Source: an uncultured Pelagibacteraceae bacterium (lineage in GTDB: Bacteria > Pseudomonadota > Alphaproteobacteria > Pelagibacterales > Pelagibacteraceae). Taken from it: 64,000 bases of DNA. The DNA lies in assembly GCA_902534465.1 (NCBI GenBank), contig CACAPU010000006.1, positions 1 to 64,000 of the forward strand, written 5' to 3'. Both the position numbers and the translations under genes were made by a program. Below are positions 37,052 through 46,379 of this stretch, one piece after another (positions within the stretch are counted from its first letter, which is position 1; the number at the start of each line of letters is the position of its first letter). The notes beneath the pieces are model-generated. The model was not told where the DNA came from, did no database searches, and saw nothing but the letters and a program-made list of their open reading frames with translations.

Positions 37052-37833
37052 TTTTTCTTAATTTTTACAGCTTTTGGTTTTGGATAAGTTAATGGTCTTA
37101 TATTTGATTGTTCGTGTAATAAATTTAGTCTTATTGCAACCTCTTGATAAGCTTCAACTAAATTTCCTAAGTCATTTCTAAATCTATCTTTGTCTAATTT
37201 TTTATCAGTTCTCATATCCCAAAGTCTGCAAGTGTCAGGACTAATTTCATCAGCTAACATAACTTCTCTTTTGCCATCAACTTCAGTCCTTCCAAATTCA
37301 ACTTTAAAATCAACTAATTTGATACCAACACCTCTAAACATACCTTGCAAAAAGTCATTTATTCTCCTTACTTCCTCATAGATGAAGTCTAATTCAAATA
37401 CATCCATCCATTTAAAAGCTAAAATATGCTCTCTACTAATTAAGGGATCACCTAATTCATCATTTTTTAAACAATATTCAACCAGTGGATAATCTAAAAC
37501 TGTACCATCTTCGATGCCCAATCTTTTTGTTAATGAACCTGTTGCTATATTTCTTACAATGAATTCAATTGGAATTATTTCTACAAGCTTAACAAGTTGC
37601 TCTCTCATATTAAGCCTTTTCACTAAATGATTTTTTATTCCTACATTACTTAGTTGAGTAAGAATATGTTCAGAAATTCTGTTATTTAAAATTCCTTTAC
37701 CTTCGATTACATCTTTTTTCTGGTTATTAAAAGCAGTTGCATCATCTTTAAAATGTTGAATAACTAAATTTTTATCATTTGTAGCATAAATTATTTTTGC
37801 TTTGCCTTCGTATAATTTTTTACCTTTTTTCAT
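37048..37833 (-). CDS. purC: SAICAR synthetase
   Basis: 261 residues. KKLYEGKAKIIYAT at the N-terminus (nucleotide-binding hairpin), VEFIVRNIATGSL-like (IEFIVRNIATGSLTKR), LVDFKVEFGR and LADEISPDTCRLWD signatures. Step 8 of purine synthesis, joining aspartate to CAIR. Overlaps purB and purS by 4 bp each. Confidence 0.96.
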   Translation of the reverse strand: MKKGKKLYEGKAKIIYATNDKNLVIQHFKDDATAFNNQKKDVIEGKGILNNRISEHILTQLSNVGIKNHLVKRLNMREQLVKLVEIIPIEFIVRNIATGSLTKRLGIEDGTVLDYPLVEYCLKNDELGDPLISREHILAFKWMDVFELDFIYEEVRRINDFLQGMFRGVGIKLVDFKVEFGRTEVDGKREVMLADEISPDTCRLWDMRTDKKLDKDRFRNDLGNLVEAYQEVAIRLNLLHEQSNIRPLTYPKPKAVKIKKK

Positions 37834-39125
37834 TTTTTAAAAACCCTGTTAAATATTAAATTAACATTTTTAAAATGATTGGAATAATTAAATATATTTT
37901 TCATTATTTTATTTGGTATTCTAGATGTAATGTTTTTATCATTCATAACAACATCTAAAAGGTTAAGATTATCTGCTATGCATTTTTTGGAATGTGCTTG
38001 CACTAATCGATAAGATTTCTCTCTACTTAATCCAGATTTTGTTAGTTCCAACATCAATTCCTGTGAAAAAATAGTTCCCTTTGTTATATTTAAGTTATGA
38101 TGCATTTTTTTTGGATAAACTATCATTTTATCCAAAACACTTGCCAATCTTACTAATGCAAAATCTAAAGTTATATTTGCATCCGGACCTATGTTTCGCT
38201 CAACACTAGAATGAGAGATGTCTCTTTCATGCCAAAGAGCAATATTTTCCAAAGCTGGAATAGTATAGCTTCTAACCATTCTGGCCAATCCAGTTAAATT
38301 TTCAGTTAAGATTGGATTTTTTTTATGAGGCATTGCACTTGAACCTTTTTGTTTTTTTGAAAAAAATTCTTGTAATTCGTAAACCTCAGTTCTTTGTAAA
38401 TGTCTTATTTCTGTTGAAACTCTTTCAATAGATCCAGCAATAATACCCAACACAGAAAAGTAATGAGCGTGTCTGTCTCTTGGAATAACTTGTGTTGATA
38501 TAGGCTCAATTTTCAATCGCAGTTTCCTTGCAACATGTTTTTCTACATTAGGGTTTATATTAGCAAATGTCCCCACTGCACCTGAAATTGTACAAGTAGA
38601 TACTTCATCAATCGCACTAATTAATCTTTTTCTATTTCTTTTAAATTCCTCATAATAGGATGCTAGTTTAAGACCAAATGTAATTGGTTCTGCATGAATA
38701 CCATGGCTTCTTCCTATACATGGCGTAAATTTATATTTTTTAGCTTTAGATTTTAATACTTTTAGTATTTGATCAATATCTTTAACTAATATTTTGCCAG
38801 ATTGGACTAATTGTATATTAAAGCTTGTATCTAACACATCCGAAGATGTCATTCCTTGGTGTAAATATCTTGCTTTAATTCCTACTTTTTCCGTTACAGA
38901 AGTTAAAAAAGCAATAACATCATGTTTTACTTTAGCTTCAATATTATGAATTCTTTTTACATTGATTTTGGCTTTTTTCTTAACAGCACTTGCAACACCT
39001 TTTGGAATAGTGCCTAATTTTTCCATAGCCTCAGCTGCAGCTATCTCAACATCTAACCAGATTTTATATTTATTATATTCTGACCAAATATCTGTTAGTT
39101 CTTTTCTAGAGTATCTTGTTATCAT
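37830..39125 (-). CDS. purB: Adenylosuccinate lyase
   Basis: 431 residues, fumarase/aspartase superfamily. MTSSDVLDT, GRSHGIHAEP with the catalytic His, and the flexible signature loop GSSAMPHKKNPI with the catalytic Ser are in order. It acts twice in purine synthesis, on SAICAR and on adenylosuccinate. Stop overlaps the purC start (ATGA); start overlaps the map stop by one base. Confidence 0.96.
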   Translation of the reverse strand: MITRYSRKELTDIWSEYNKYKIWLDVEIAAAEAMEKLGTIPKGVASAVKKKAKINVKRIHNIEAKVKHDVIAFLTSVTEKVGIKARYLHQGMTSSDVLDTSFNIQLVQSGKILVKDIDQILKVLKSKAKKYKFTPCIGRSHGIHAEPITFGLKLASYYEEFKRNRKRLISAIDEVSTCTISGAVGTFANINPNVEKHVARKLRLKIEPISTQVIPRDRHAHYFSVLGIIAGSIERVSTEIRHLQRTEVYELQEFFSKKQKGSSAMPHKKNPILTENLTGLARMVRSYTIPALENIALWHERDISHSSVERNIGPDANITLDFALVRLASVLDKMIVYPKKMHHNLNITKGTIFSQELMLELTKSGLSREKSYRLVQAHSKKCIADNLNLLDVVMNDKNITSRIPNKIMKNIFNYSNHFKNVNLIFNRVFKK

Positions 39126-39895
39126 TAATTATATGGAGGCCTGTTATAACCTTTAACAGATTCTGTAAAAATTTCATAAGAGTCTTCTGTAATACCTATT
39201 GTATGCTCAAATTGTGCTGATAAAGACTTGTCCTTAGTAACTGCAGTCCATCCATCATTTAGCACTTTAACATCCAATTTTCCCACATTTATCATTGGCT
39301 CTATTGTAAATGTCATACCAGGTTTTAGCTCATTGCCAGTATTTTTCTTACCATAATGAAGAATATTAGGAGGTTCATGGAAAGTATTACTAATACCATG
39401 TCCACAAAAATCTCTTACTACCGAAAAACCTCTTTCTTCAACAAAGGATTGAATTTCATGGCCAATGTCTCCTAATTTAACTCCTGGTTTTAATATTTTA
39501 ATTCCTCTCATCATAGACTCGTAAGTTGTTTCAATTAAATTTTTTGCTTTAACTGGGATATCTCCAATAGTGAACATTCTACTTGTGTCCCCATAATACT
39601 CATTAACTATTGCTGTAACATCTATGTTTACTGCATCACCCTCATTTAAAACTCTATCAGAGGGAATACCATGGCAAACAACATGGTTTAAAGATGTACA
39701 CAATGATTTTTTAAAGCCACGATAATAAAGTGGAGCAGAATGACCACCGTTATCTCTTATAAATTCATAACCAAGTTGATCAATTCTATCTGTTGAAACG
39801 CCTTCCTTAACTTCATCAGTTAACATATCTAAAGTCTTAGATGCTAGTTTCCCAGCAATTCTCATTTTCTCAAATTTTTCTGAATAATTACTCAT
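39125..39895 (-). CDS. map: Methionine aminopeptidase, type I
   Basis: 256 residues. Dinuclear metal site residues appear as Asp in VNIDVTAIVN and GDTSRMF, His in DFCGHGISN, Glu in TIEPMI and Glu in QFEHTIG. A His in VVCHGIP matches the substrate-binding position. Removes N-terminal Met during translation. It overlaps sfsA by 8 bp and purB by one base, so it is part of the pur superoperon. Confidence 0.96.
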   Translation of the reverse strand: MSNYSEKFEKMRIAGKLASKTLDMLTDEVKEGVSTDRIDQLGYEFIRDNGGHSAPLYYRGFKKSLCTSLNHVVCHGIPSDRVLNEGDAVNIDVTAIVNEYYGDTSRMFTIGDIPVKAKNLIETTYESMMRGIKILKPGVKLGDIGHEIQSFVEERGFSVVRDFCGHGISNTFHEPPNILHYGKKNTGNELKPGMTFTIEPMINVGKLDVKVLNDGWTAVTKDKSLSAQFEHTIGITEDSYEIFTESVKGYNRPPYN

Positions 39896-40574
39896 CTAAA
39901 ATTTTAATTTTCTTCTCAATTTTTATTTCTTTAGAATTTAAAGTGCATCTGTAAGCAAGAAAGTTTACACCAGATTTTTTAGCATCTAAATATTCTTTAT
40001 AATAATTAGAGTCTATATCTTTTGCTATTCTAAAATTATTTATACCCTGAATTTGAGTTAAAAATAAGACGTAGGGTTTATATCCTTTTTTAACAGATTC
40101 CCTTAACTTTTGAAGGTGTTTTGCACCTCTAGAGGTTACTGCATCTGGAAATTCGGCTATATCGTCAACTCTCATTAATGTTGTATTTTTAACCTCTAAT
40201 ATTTTTTTATCACATAAAAAATCAAATCTAGTATCATCAGAGTACTTAAATTCTGCTCTAATATTTTTAATCGTGCTAAATTCCTTAATTAATTTATTTT
40301 CTAAAGCATGCTCAACAATTCTGTTAGCTCTATGAGTATTTACTCCAATTATCCTTTTTTTCACTTTAATCATCTCAAGAGTAAATTTTAATTTACGTTT
40401 AGGATCGTTGTGTTCGCTTATCCAAGCCTCATTTCCTTGGTCTAATAATCCCATCATTGAACCAGTATTGGGACAGTGCGCTACTACCGTTTTATTATTT
40501 ACTTCTATATCTGCGAAAAATCTCTTATATCTCCGGTGTAATTTGCCTTTTAATAAAGTGTTGGTAAATTTCAT
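39888..40574 (-). CDS. sfsA: SfsA family protein (sugar fermentation stimulation protein / nuclease-like)
   Basis: 228 residues. Matches SfsA along its length: LLKGKLHRRYKRFFADIEV, VAHCPNTGSMMGLL, LEVKNTTLM and AEFPDAVTSRGAKHLQ, the latter two forming a PD-(D/E)xK-like core. Biochemical role is debated; DNA binding and nuclease activity have been proposed for the family. First gene of the nine-gene minus-strand run down to grxD; its ATG is 22 bp from the divergent CinA-like start. Confidence 0.9.
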   Translation of the reverse strand: MKFTNTLLKGKLHRRYKRFFADIEVNNKTVVAHCPNTGSMMGLLDQGNEAWISEHNDPKRKLKFTLEMIKVKKRIIGVNTHRANRIVEHALENKLIKEFSTIKNIRAEFKYSDDTRFDFLCDKKILEVKNTTLMRVDDIAEFPDAVTSRGAKHLQKLRESVKKGYKPYVLFLTQIQGINNFRIAKDIDSNYYKEYLDAKKSGVNFLAYRCTLNSKEIKIEKKIKILDE

Positions 40575-40596
40575 AGAATTTTATTTATATTTAGAA

Positions 40597-41349
40597 ATGA
40601 CTAATAAAAAAGAAATATCTGCAGCAATTATCATTATTGGGAATGAAGTATTGTCTGGTAGGACAAAAGATTTGAATACAAGCACGCTTGCAACTTGGCT
40701 TAATTCCTTAGGAATTTCCGTTGGAGAGGTTCGTGTAATTCCAGATATTGAAAAAACAATCATTGATACAGTTAACGAATTAAGAGTCAAATACAACTAT
40801 GTGTTTACTACTGGTGGCATTGGTCCTACACACGATGACATAACAGCAGAATCAATATCAAAAGCTTTTAGTATTGAATATGGTTTTCATAAGGAAGCAT
40901 TTGCCATTTTAGAAAAATATTATGAACCAGGTAATTTCAATGACGGAAGACAGAAAATGGCCAAAATGCCAGTTTCAGCAAATTTAATTTTAAACCCAAC
41001 TAGTGGCGCTCCAGGATTTTATGTAGAAAATGTTTTTTCACTCCCAGGTGTCCCATCTATACTAAAAGCAATGATTGGAGGATTAGGAAATGTATTAGTA
41101 GGTGGAGATCCAATTTTAAGTAAAACTATAAATTTAATGACTTATGAAAGTGAGATAGCAAGCTCCTTGACTGATGTTCAAAACAACAATCAAGATGTTG
41201 AGATAGGAAGCTACCCTTTTTTTAGACAGGGAAAGTTAGGTGTTTCAATTGTTCTAAGATCTAAAAACCAAGATAAAATAGATTTATGTAGTTCATTAAT
41301 TCTTAATTTCGTAAAAGAAAAAAATATCAAAGTTGTTGAATTAGAGTAA
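40597..41349 (+). CDS. CinA N-terminal-like (MoCF/molybdopterin-binding fold) protein
   Basis: The start is set at ATG 40597 (MTNKKEISAAIIIIGNE); the open frame extends upstream only across the sfsA coding region. 250 residues. MoaB/MogA-like fold of the CinA N-terminal domain: IGNEVLSGRTKDLNT, FTTGGIGPTHDDITAES, NPTSGAPGFYVEN and LPGVPS. The C-terminal PncC (NMN deamidase) domain of full CinA is absent. Precise function unknown; it overlaps the GGCT-like gene by one base. Confidence 0.85.
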   Translation: MTNKKEISAAIIIIGNEVLSGRTKDLNTSTLATWLNSLGISVGEVRVIPDIEKTIIDTVNELRVKYNYVFTTGGIGPTHDDITAESISKAFSIEYGFHKEAFAILEKYYEPGNFNDGRQKMAKMPVSANLILNPTSGAPGFYVENVFSLPGVPSILKAMIGGLGNVLVGGDPILSKTINLMTYESEIASSLTDVQNNNQDVEIGSYPFFRQGKLGVSIVLRSKNQDKIDLCSSLILNFVKEKNIKVVELE

Positions 41350-41756
41350 TGTTGTATTTTGCCTACGGTAGTAATCTTAATCTTTTTCAAATGAAACGAA
41401 GATGTAAGGACTCCGTTTTTCTTAAAAAATTTGAGCTTAAAGGTTATCGTCTAAATTTTAGAAGTAAATACAGAGCAGCGGATATTGAGAAAAGTAAAAA
41501 TTCAATAGTCCCAGGTGCTTTGTTTGAAATTTCAAAAAGTGATGAAAAAAAATTGGACGTTTATGAGGATTATCCAATTCTTTATGAGAAATTGTATTTT
41601 CCTTACTACAATAAAAAAGTAATGACTTACACAATGGTTAATAAAACAGAGTTTAGATATCCAACTGAAAGATACTTAAATGTAGTAAAGCGAGGATACA
41701 AAGATTGCAAACTTGATATGAAATATTTAAAAATTGCCTTACATTCGGTCAAGTAA
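41349..41756 (+). CDS. Gamma-glutamylcyclotransferase-like protein
   Basis: 135 residues. Characteristic start LYFAYGSNLN (the glycine-rich binding loop), VPGALFEIS, and LDVYEDYPILYEK with an acidic residue at the catalytic region. Family members act on gamma-glutamyl peptides or amines, releasing 5-oxoproline; exact substrate unclear. One-base overlaps on both sides tie it to the cinA-like and azlC genes. Confidence 0.82.
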   Translation: MLYFAYGSNLNLFQMKRRCKDSVFLKKFELKGYRLNFRSKYRAADIEKSKNSIVPGALFEISKSDEKKLDVYEDYPILYEKLYFPYYNKKVMTYTMVNKTEFRYPTERYLNVVKRGYKDCKLDMKYLKIALHSVK

Positions 41757-42442
41757 TGTTTACAAAAAAACAACTATTAACCAAAGGTTTATTATCTGTA
41801 GCACCTCACATGTTTTCTGTAATTCCATTTGGAATTGTTTGTGGAGCAATTGGCATTGAGCTCGGTTTTAGCCCTATATTAGTTTATGCAATGTCTATAA
41901 TTATTTTTGGTGGTGCATCTCAAATTGTCTTCTTACAACTACTTTCTGGTGGAGCATCAACATTGATAGCCGTAACTTCAGTTGGAGTAATTAATTCAAG
42001 ACACTTATTGTATGGTGCGGTTTTATCAGAATATTTAGAAAAACTCTCTTTTGTTAAAAAATTATTGATTTCTTACTTAGTGGTGGATCAGGGATTTGCA
42101 GAGTCTAATAAGTTTTTTCAAAAAAATAAAAATGAGCCTTATCTGCATTATCACTTGCTAGGCTCAGGAGGAACTCTTTGGATTTTTTGGCAATTATCTA
42201 CATTGTCAGGAATAGTTCTTGGTTCATTTGTTCCAGAGGAGATCGGATTGAAATTTGCAGTTCCTCTAACTTTTATAGCAATTGTTGTCCAAGATTTAAA
42301 AAAATTAGATCATGTAATAGTTATGATCACATGTGGATTAAGTTCGTTGTTATTCTTTGATGCACCTTTCAAATCCTACATAATAATATCACCAATCATA
42401 GCATTGTTTGTAGCTGCATTAGTATTGAGGTTAAAAAAATGA
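41756..42442 (+). CDS. azlC: AzlC family branched-chain amino acid exporter subunit
   Basis: 228 residues with several hydrophobic segments and the AzlC pattern: PFGIVCGAIGIELGFSP, FGGASQIVFLQLL, VGVINSRHLLYGA, and YLVVDQGFAESN. It forms, with AzlD, a two-part exporter of branched-chain amino acids or their analogues in the inner membrane. azlD overlaps by 4 bp. Confidence 0.9.
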   Translation: MFTKKQLLTKGLLSVAPHMFSVIPFGIVCGAIGIELGFSPILVYAMSIIIFGGASQIVFLQLLSGGASTLIAVTSVGVINSRHLLYGAVLSEYLEKLSFVKKLLISYLVVDQGFAESNKFFQKNKNEPYLHYHLLGSGGTLWIFWQLSTLSGIVLGSFVPEEIGLKFAVPLTFIAIVVQDLKKLDHVIVMITCGLSSLLFFDAPFKSYIIISPIIALFVAALVLRLKK

Positions 42443-42750
42443 CTTGGTCATCAATTATCATTGCAGGGATAATTACTTATTTTACAAGAATGACCATGGT
42501 TGCTCTAGTAGACAGAGATTTATTGGGAGAAAGAATTAAAGCAGTACTAGCATATGTTCCTTCAGCAGTATTTCCAGCAATTATATTTCCAGGAATATTT
42601 ATTAATGATTATGGAACATTTATACAAATGAACGATCCTAAAATATTTGGAGCAATAGTTGCTATATTAGTTGGTTATTTTTCTAGAAATGTAATTGCTA
42701 CAATATTATCTGGATTATTTTCGTATTGGATTATTATATTTTTATTATAA
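42439..42750 (+). CDS. azlD: AzlD family branched-chain amino acid exporter subunit
   Basis: 103 residues with three to four hydrophobic segments and the family start IAGIITYFTRMTMVAL, then AVLAYVPSAVFPAIIFP. It is the small partner of AzlC and overlaps it by 4 bp (ATGA). Confidence 0.88.
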   Translation: MTWSSIIIAGIITYFTRMTMVALVDRDLLGERIKAVLAYVPSAVFPAIIFPGIFINDYGTFIQMNDPKIFGAIVAILVGYFSRNVIATILSGLFSYWIIIFLL

Positions 42751-42759
42751 AATTTATCA

Positions 42760-43659
42760 ATGAGCATCACTAGATTTGAAAATAGTTTCTATAAAAAAAA
42801 TGGATATTTATTAAAAGAAGAGCTTATTTCAAAAAAAGATATAAATAAATTAAATACTCTTATTAAAAAGATTGTTACCAAAGAAAAGAACAGCAGAAAA
42901 AAAATAATAAATCAAGGTGGAACTCAAAGATATGATAATTACCACTTTGTATTCAATAGCAACTCTTCAAAAAATAAAGAAATATTAAGATTAAATAACC
43001 CTCAAAATAATAACAAATTATTTTATGATTTATCAAGAAATAAAAAGATTATTGATATAGTTAAAAAGTTAATTGGTGGAACGGTAAGATTTCATCTTGG
43101 AAAATTAAATTTTAAATTACCTAATAAGAAAAAAGGAAGTCTAGTTGAATGGCATCAAGATTTTGCTTTTTATCCTCATACAAACGATGATTTAATAACA
43201 GTAGGTATTTATCTAGAAGATTGTTATGAAAAAAATGGCCCTTTAAAAGTTATTAAAGGTTCTCATAAAAAAGAACTATTTAGCCATCATAGTAATGATA
43301 ATTACTTTGTAGGTAAAATTAATACAAAAAAAAATAAGATAAATTTAAAAAATTCAGTTTCTTTAACTGGAAAAGCAGGTTCAGTTGCTTTCTTTCATTG
43401 TCGAACAATTCATGGCTCAGGCCTAAACCATACAAATGGATCAAGACCCTTAATATTATTTGGTTATAGAGCTTGTGATGCATGGCCAATTATAAATGAT
43501 GGCAATCCTCATCCAGAGACAAACTTTGAAAATTATGATGCAAATATTATTTATGGAAAAAAATCAATAGTACCAAGATGCACAGATGTTCCAGTGATTA
43601 TTCCTTTACCTAAAAAGAAACACTATGTTTCAATTTATCAACTTCAGAAAAGTAACTAA
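42760..43659 (+). CDS. Phytanoyl-CoA dioxygenase (PhyH) family oxygenase
   Basis: 299 residues, double-stranded beta-helix Fe(II)/2-oxoglutarate oxygenase. The metal triad is visible as HxD in EWHQDFAFYPH and a distal His in RTIHGSGLNHTNGSRP, whose Arg would hold 2-oxoglutarate. The cytosolic substrate is not known; PhyH relatives hydroxylate many compounds including ectoine and alkyl-phosphonates. It begins 9 bp after azlD. Confidence 0.83.
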   Translation: MSITRFENSFYKKNGYLLKEELISKKDINKLNTLIKKIVTKEKNSRKKIINQGGTQRYDNYHFVFNSNSSKNKEILRLNNPQNNNKLFYDLSRNKKIIDIVKKLIGGTVRFHLGKLNFKLPNKKKGSLVEWHQDFAFYPHTNDDLITVGIYLEDCYEKNGPLKVIKGSHKKELFSHHSNDNYFVGKINTKKNKINLKNSVSLTGKAGSVAFFHCRTIHGSGLNHTNGSRPLILFGYRACDAWPIINDGNPHPETNFENYDANIIYGKKSIVPRCTDVPVIIPLPKKKHYVSIYQLQKSN

Positions 43660-44086
43660 AATATAAGTCCAAAAAGACCGAGTATTATTAGGGCTTCCAT
43701 TCCAACAAACATAACTAATTTTTATTAGATACGTGGGTTAGATTTTTATTTTGCTGCTCTATTGTCCACCCATCAATTGCACGTGCATGAGGATGGACAA
43801 TTAGGAGGATTACGAAAGCAACTAAATGAAGAAAAAAGAATAATGATAATCTCACGATTCTATTTCTAGAATATTGATTTGTTATAATTAGGTTCTAATT
43901 TCGTTATGAATATGAATTATTATCACATTTTAAACACATGTTATTTTAGGTATAAGAATAATATATGAAATATATTTTATTAGGTGCTGCAATAGCTTTT
44001 GCTATGTATTTAGGTGATAAATACATTTTTTAAGATACGTCATTTTTGTACATAAAAAATTTAATTAATTTTGATATTAAGAGACT
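43660..44086. other. 427-bp intergenic stretch with a stem-loop and tiny open frames
   Basis: One of the longest non-coding gaps outside the mobile elements. It holds an imperfect stem-loop, arms 43761-43768 and 43794-43801 (ATTGTCCA and its complement), whose loop contains the 8-bp palindrome GCACGTGC (43779-43786). A strong Shine-Dalgarno-like GGAGGA at 43804 is not followed by a long frame. Two tiny hydrophobic frames flank it: minus strand 43656-43712 (18 residues, MFVGMEALIILGLFGLIF) and plus strand 43965-44033. Nothing else is recognised. Confidence 0.5.
43965..44033 (+). CDS. Possible 22-residue membrane peptide
   Basis: ATG-started frame coding for MKYILLGAAIAFAMYLGDK and three more residues, a single hydrophobic helix with charged ends. 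It lies 53 bp upstream of the DUF4396 gene. Being very short, it could be chance; its composition (one clean helix) and the similar tiny peptide at 56395 are the only support. Confidence 0.3.
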   Translation: MKYILLGAAIAFAMYLGDKYIF

Positions 44087-44530
44087 ATGAGTGCTGAAAC
44101 GATTTCTTTTAATTGGAGATGTAGACATACTTGGAAAAGAAGCGCCAAAAATACAGCTTGGTGTTTGTTAGGTTGTGCAATAGGTGATTTTGGAACTATA
44201 TTATTTTTTCAAATAACAAAAATTCCTTTTCCGGTTTTAAGTATTATGATTTTAGCAATTATAAATGGATTAATAACCAGCGTAATTCTAGAGACATTAA
44301 TTTTAATGAAACAAAATTTTTCTTTTCAAAAAGCTTTGAAAACTGCCTTAGGTATGAGTTTTATCTCTATGATTAGTATGGAAATAGCAATGAATTTAAC
44401 AGACTATGCTTTAACAGGTGGAGCAATACTTACATGGTGGGTTGTGCCAATAATGTTAGCAGTTGGATTTGTTACTCCTTGGCCATACAACTATTGGAGA
44501 TTAAAAAAACACAATCAGGCTTGTCATTAA
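44087..44530 (+). CDS. DUF4396-like membrane protein
   Basis: 147 residues with four hydrophobic segments. The N-terminus WRCRHTWKRSAKNTAWCL followed by GCAIGDFGTI resembles the family annotated as DUF4396, in which His and Cys residues near the first helix may bind metal; the C-terminus MLAVGFVTPWPYNYWRLKK also fits. Function unknown. Two small genes follow in the same direction. Confidence 0.7.
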   Translation: MSAETISFNWRCRHTWKRSAKNTAWCLLGCAIGDFGTILFFQITKIPFPVLSIMILAIINGLITSVILETLILMKQNFSFQKALKTALGMSFISMISMEIAMNLTDYALTGGAILTWWVVPIMLAVGFVTPWPYNYWRLKKHNQACH

Positions 44531-44558
44531 ATTAAATTACTACAAAAAAAGGAGAAAG

Positions 44559-44744
44559 ATGAAAATATTAAAAGAATTAGATGATGCTAAATTAGTCATA
44601 GTAGATCTAGAAGTAAGGTTAGGGGACGAAGTAAGAAGTGCCCCCACATTATGCGCAAAGTATAAAGGAAAAATTATACCTCTTAACACAGCTCATGATG
44701 GTAGACCAATACTAATGAAAGAAGAAAATTCAATAGAGAGCTAA
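44559..44744 (+). CDS. Small soluble protein of unknown function
   Basis: 61 residues (MKILKELDDAKLVIVDLEVR...). A good Shine-Dalgarno (AAGGAGAAAG) directly precedes the ATG, and the next gene starts 4 bp after the stop, which supports a real gene. Predicted to be short alpha/beta, acidic, no membrane helix. No family recognised. Confidence 0.6.
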   Translation: MKILKELDDAKLVIVDLEVRLGDEVRSAPTLCAKYKGKIIPLNTAHDGRPILMKEENSIES

Positions 44745-44747
44745 ATA

Positions 44748-45137
44748 ATGTTTGAACAAGTCAGCATTTATCTTACAGCAATGATTTTAGGAATAATGCT
44801 TTTCTTTTCTTTTGTTATAGCACCAGTGGTATTCACTACATTGGATGAAGAAAATGCTCGTAAATTTATTAGAAGAATTTTCCCTTTTTATTACAATGTA
44901 AATTTAGGTATTAGTTTTATTGTTTTACTTTTTTTTTTATTTTTAAGTAAATTAGGAATAGATCTTTATTTAATTTTATTAGTAACTTTATTATTTGTTA
45001 TCTCCAACTATTTATTAATGCCTTTAATAAATAAATATAGAGATGGAAAACAAGACAAAAAATTTAAGTATTCACACTTCCTATCTGTGGTTATTAACTT
45101 TATTCAGATGATTTGTTTAGTGCTAATACTAATTTAG
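44748..45137 (+). CDS. DUF4149-like membrane protein (TMEM205 fold)
   Basis: 129 residues with four hydrophobic helices. FFSFVIAPVVFTTLDEENARKFIRRIFPFYY (residues 19-50, key elements F-I-A-P-x-x-F and R-x-x-F-P-x-Y) matches the DUF4149/TMEM205 pattern. Function unknown. It is convergent with gpgS, whose stop is 1 bp away. Confidence 0.72.
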   Translation: MFEQVSIYLTAMILGIMLFFSFVIAPVVFTTLDEENARKFIRRIFPFYYNVNLGISFIVLLFFLFLSKLGIDLYLILLVTLLFVISNYLLMPLINKYRDGKQDKKFKYSHFLSVVINFIQMICLVLILI

Positions 45138-45138
45138 A

Positions 45139-46359
45139 TTAAATATAGCGCATATTATCTTCATTAACTGCTTTTTCTAACCTTATTAAGAAGTCTGGTA
45201 TAGCACTTTTAACCCTGCTCCATGTTGGAATAAAAGGTGTATCCATCGGATTTTGATAGAAAGCTTCACCTGCTTTCATAATATTTGCAGCAAATAGTTC
45301 CACTGCTTTTTCTTCTGTATGAGAGTCAAATTTTAAACCATTCATTTGTGCATCATTTCTATAAGCATCTATTAGGTCTAAAGCTGCTCTATAATATGTT
45401 GCCTTTAAAGATCTAAATTGTTCTTTGCTAAAAGAGTGACCTTGAGTAGCTAATTTTTTTATAAATGTTTTGATTATATCAATAGACATTCTTGATAGTC
45501 CTTGTTTTTCATTATTAATAGATAAATTTTGATGCTTATGATCATATGTATCTGCCAAATCTACCTGACAAATGTTTTGAGGCGAAAAATTTCTTTGCAT
45601 TTCAGATAATATTCCAATCTCAATTCCCCAATCTGAGGATATTCTTAATTCTGGCAAAATATTCCTTCTAAATGAAAATTCTCCTGCCAGCGGATACTTA
45701 AATGATTTCATAAAGTTTATATAATCACTATTTCCGATTGTTTTTTCCAAAGCATTGAGTAGTGGAAAAACCAGTAGTCTTGCAACTCTTCCATTCATTT
45801 TGTTATCTGCAACTCTAGGGTAATAGCCTTTGCAAAATTCAAAATTAAATAGTGGATTTACAACAGGATAAAACAGTTTGGCCAACATTCTTCTATCATA
45901 TGTTTTTATATCACAATCATGCAAAGCAACAGATCTTGCACTATCTCTTGCTATAGACATACCAATGCAATACCAAACATTTCTACCTTTCCCGTATTCA
46001 TTTGGAGCAAGTTTTAATTTTTTTAATTCTTTATCTAATTTTTTAAGACTGGGTCCATCATTCCAAAGAATAGTAAAAGGTGTTTCTAATTTTTCAAAAA
46101 AAGTCCAAGCCTTTCTTGCTTGCGCTTCAGTTGCTTTATCTAAGCCTATGATTATGTGATTAAGATAATTTGTTTTACTAATTTCTGTAACAATTTTAGG
46201 AAGTGCATCACCTTTTAATTCGGAATAAAGACATGGCAAAATTAGTTCCATCTTCCTTTCTTTGGAAAATTTTAATAATTCCTTCTCTAAATCCTTGGTA
46301 GATTTTGTTCCAAAGTCATGAAGGGTAGATATAGTTCCATCCTGATAAAAATCGCTCAT
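45139..46359 (-). CDS. gpgS: Glucosyl-3-phosphoglycerate synthase (GT81)
   Basis: 406 residues of a GT-A fold glycosyltransferase. The metal-binding DxD motif is in ALHDCDIKTY; ILPCLYSEL near residue 40 and GEFSFRRNIL fit the GpgS/GT81 group, which transfers glucose from an NDP-glucose to 3-phosphoglycerate. The HAD phosphatase gene 20 bp upstream on the same strand completes the route to glucosylglycerate, a compatible solute. Mannosyl-3-phosphoglycerate synthase is the main alternative. Confidence 0.82.
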   Translation of the reverse strand: MSDFYQDGTISTLHDFGTKSTKDLEKELLKFSKERKMELILPCLYSELKGDALPKIVTEISKTNYLNHIIIGLDKATEAQARKAWTFFEKLETPFTILWNDGPSLKKLDKELKKLKLAPNEYGKGRNVWYCIGMSIARDSARSVALHDCDIKTYDRRMLAKLFYPVVNPLFNFEFCKGYYPRVADNKMNGRVARLLVFPLLNALEKTIGNSDYINFMKSFKYPLAGEFSFRRNILPELRISSDWGIEIGILSEMQRNFSPQNICQVDLADTYDHKHQNLSINNEKQGLSRMSIDIIKTFIKKLATQGHSFSKEQFRSLKATYYRAALDLIDAYRNDAQMNGLKFDSHTEEKAVELFAANIMKAGEAFYQNPMDTPFIPTWSRVKSAIPDFLIRLEKAVNEDNMRYI

Positions 46360-46379
46360 ATCTGCAATTTATAATTAAC

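Noticed and set aside
40408..40596. Longer CinA-like protein starting inside sfsA
   Set aside because: The extension is antisense to the sfsA coding sequence and not similar to the family N-terminus.
43725..43868. Open frame reading FYFAALLSTHQLHVHEDGQ as a gene
   Set aside because: No suitable start codon or ribosome-binding site upstream, and a stop shortly before; kept only as a possible remnant.
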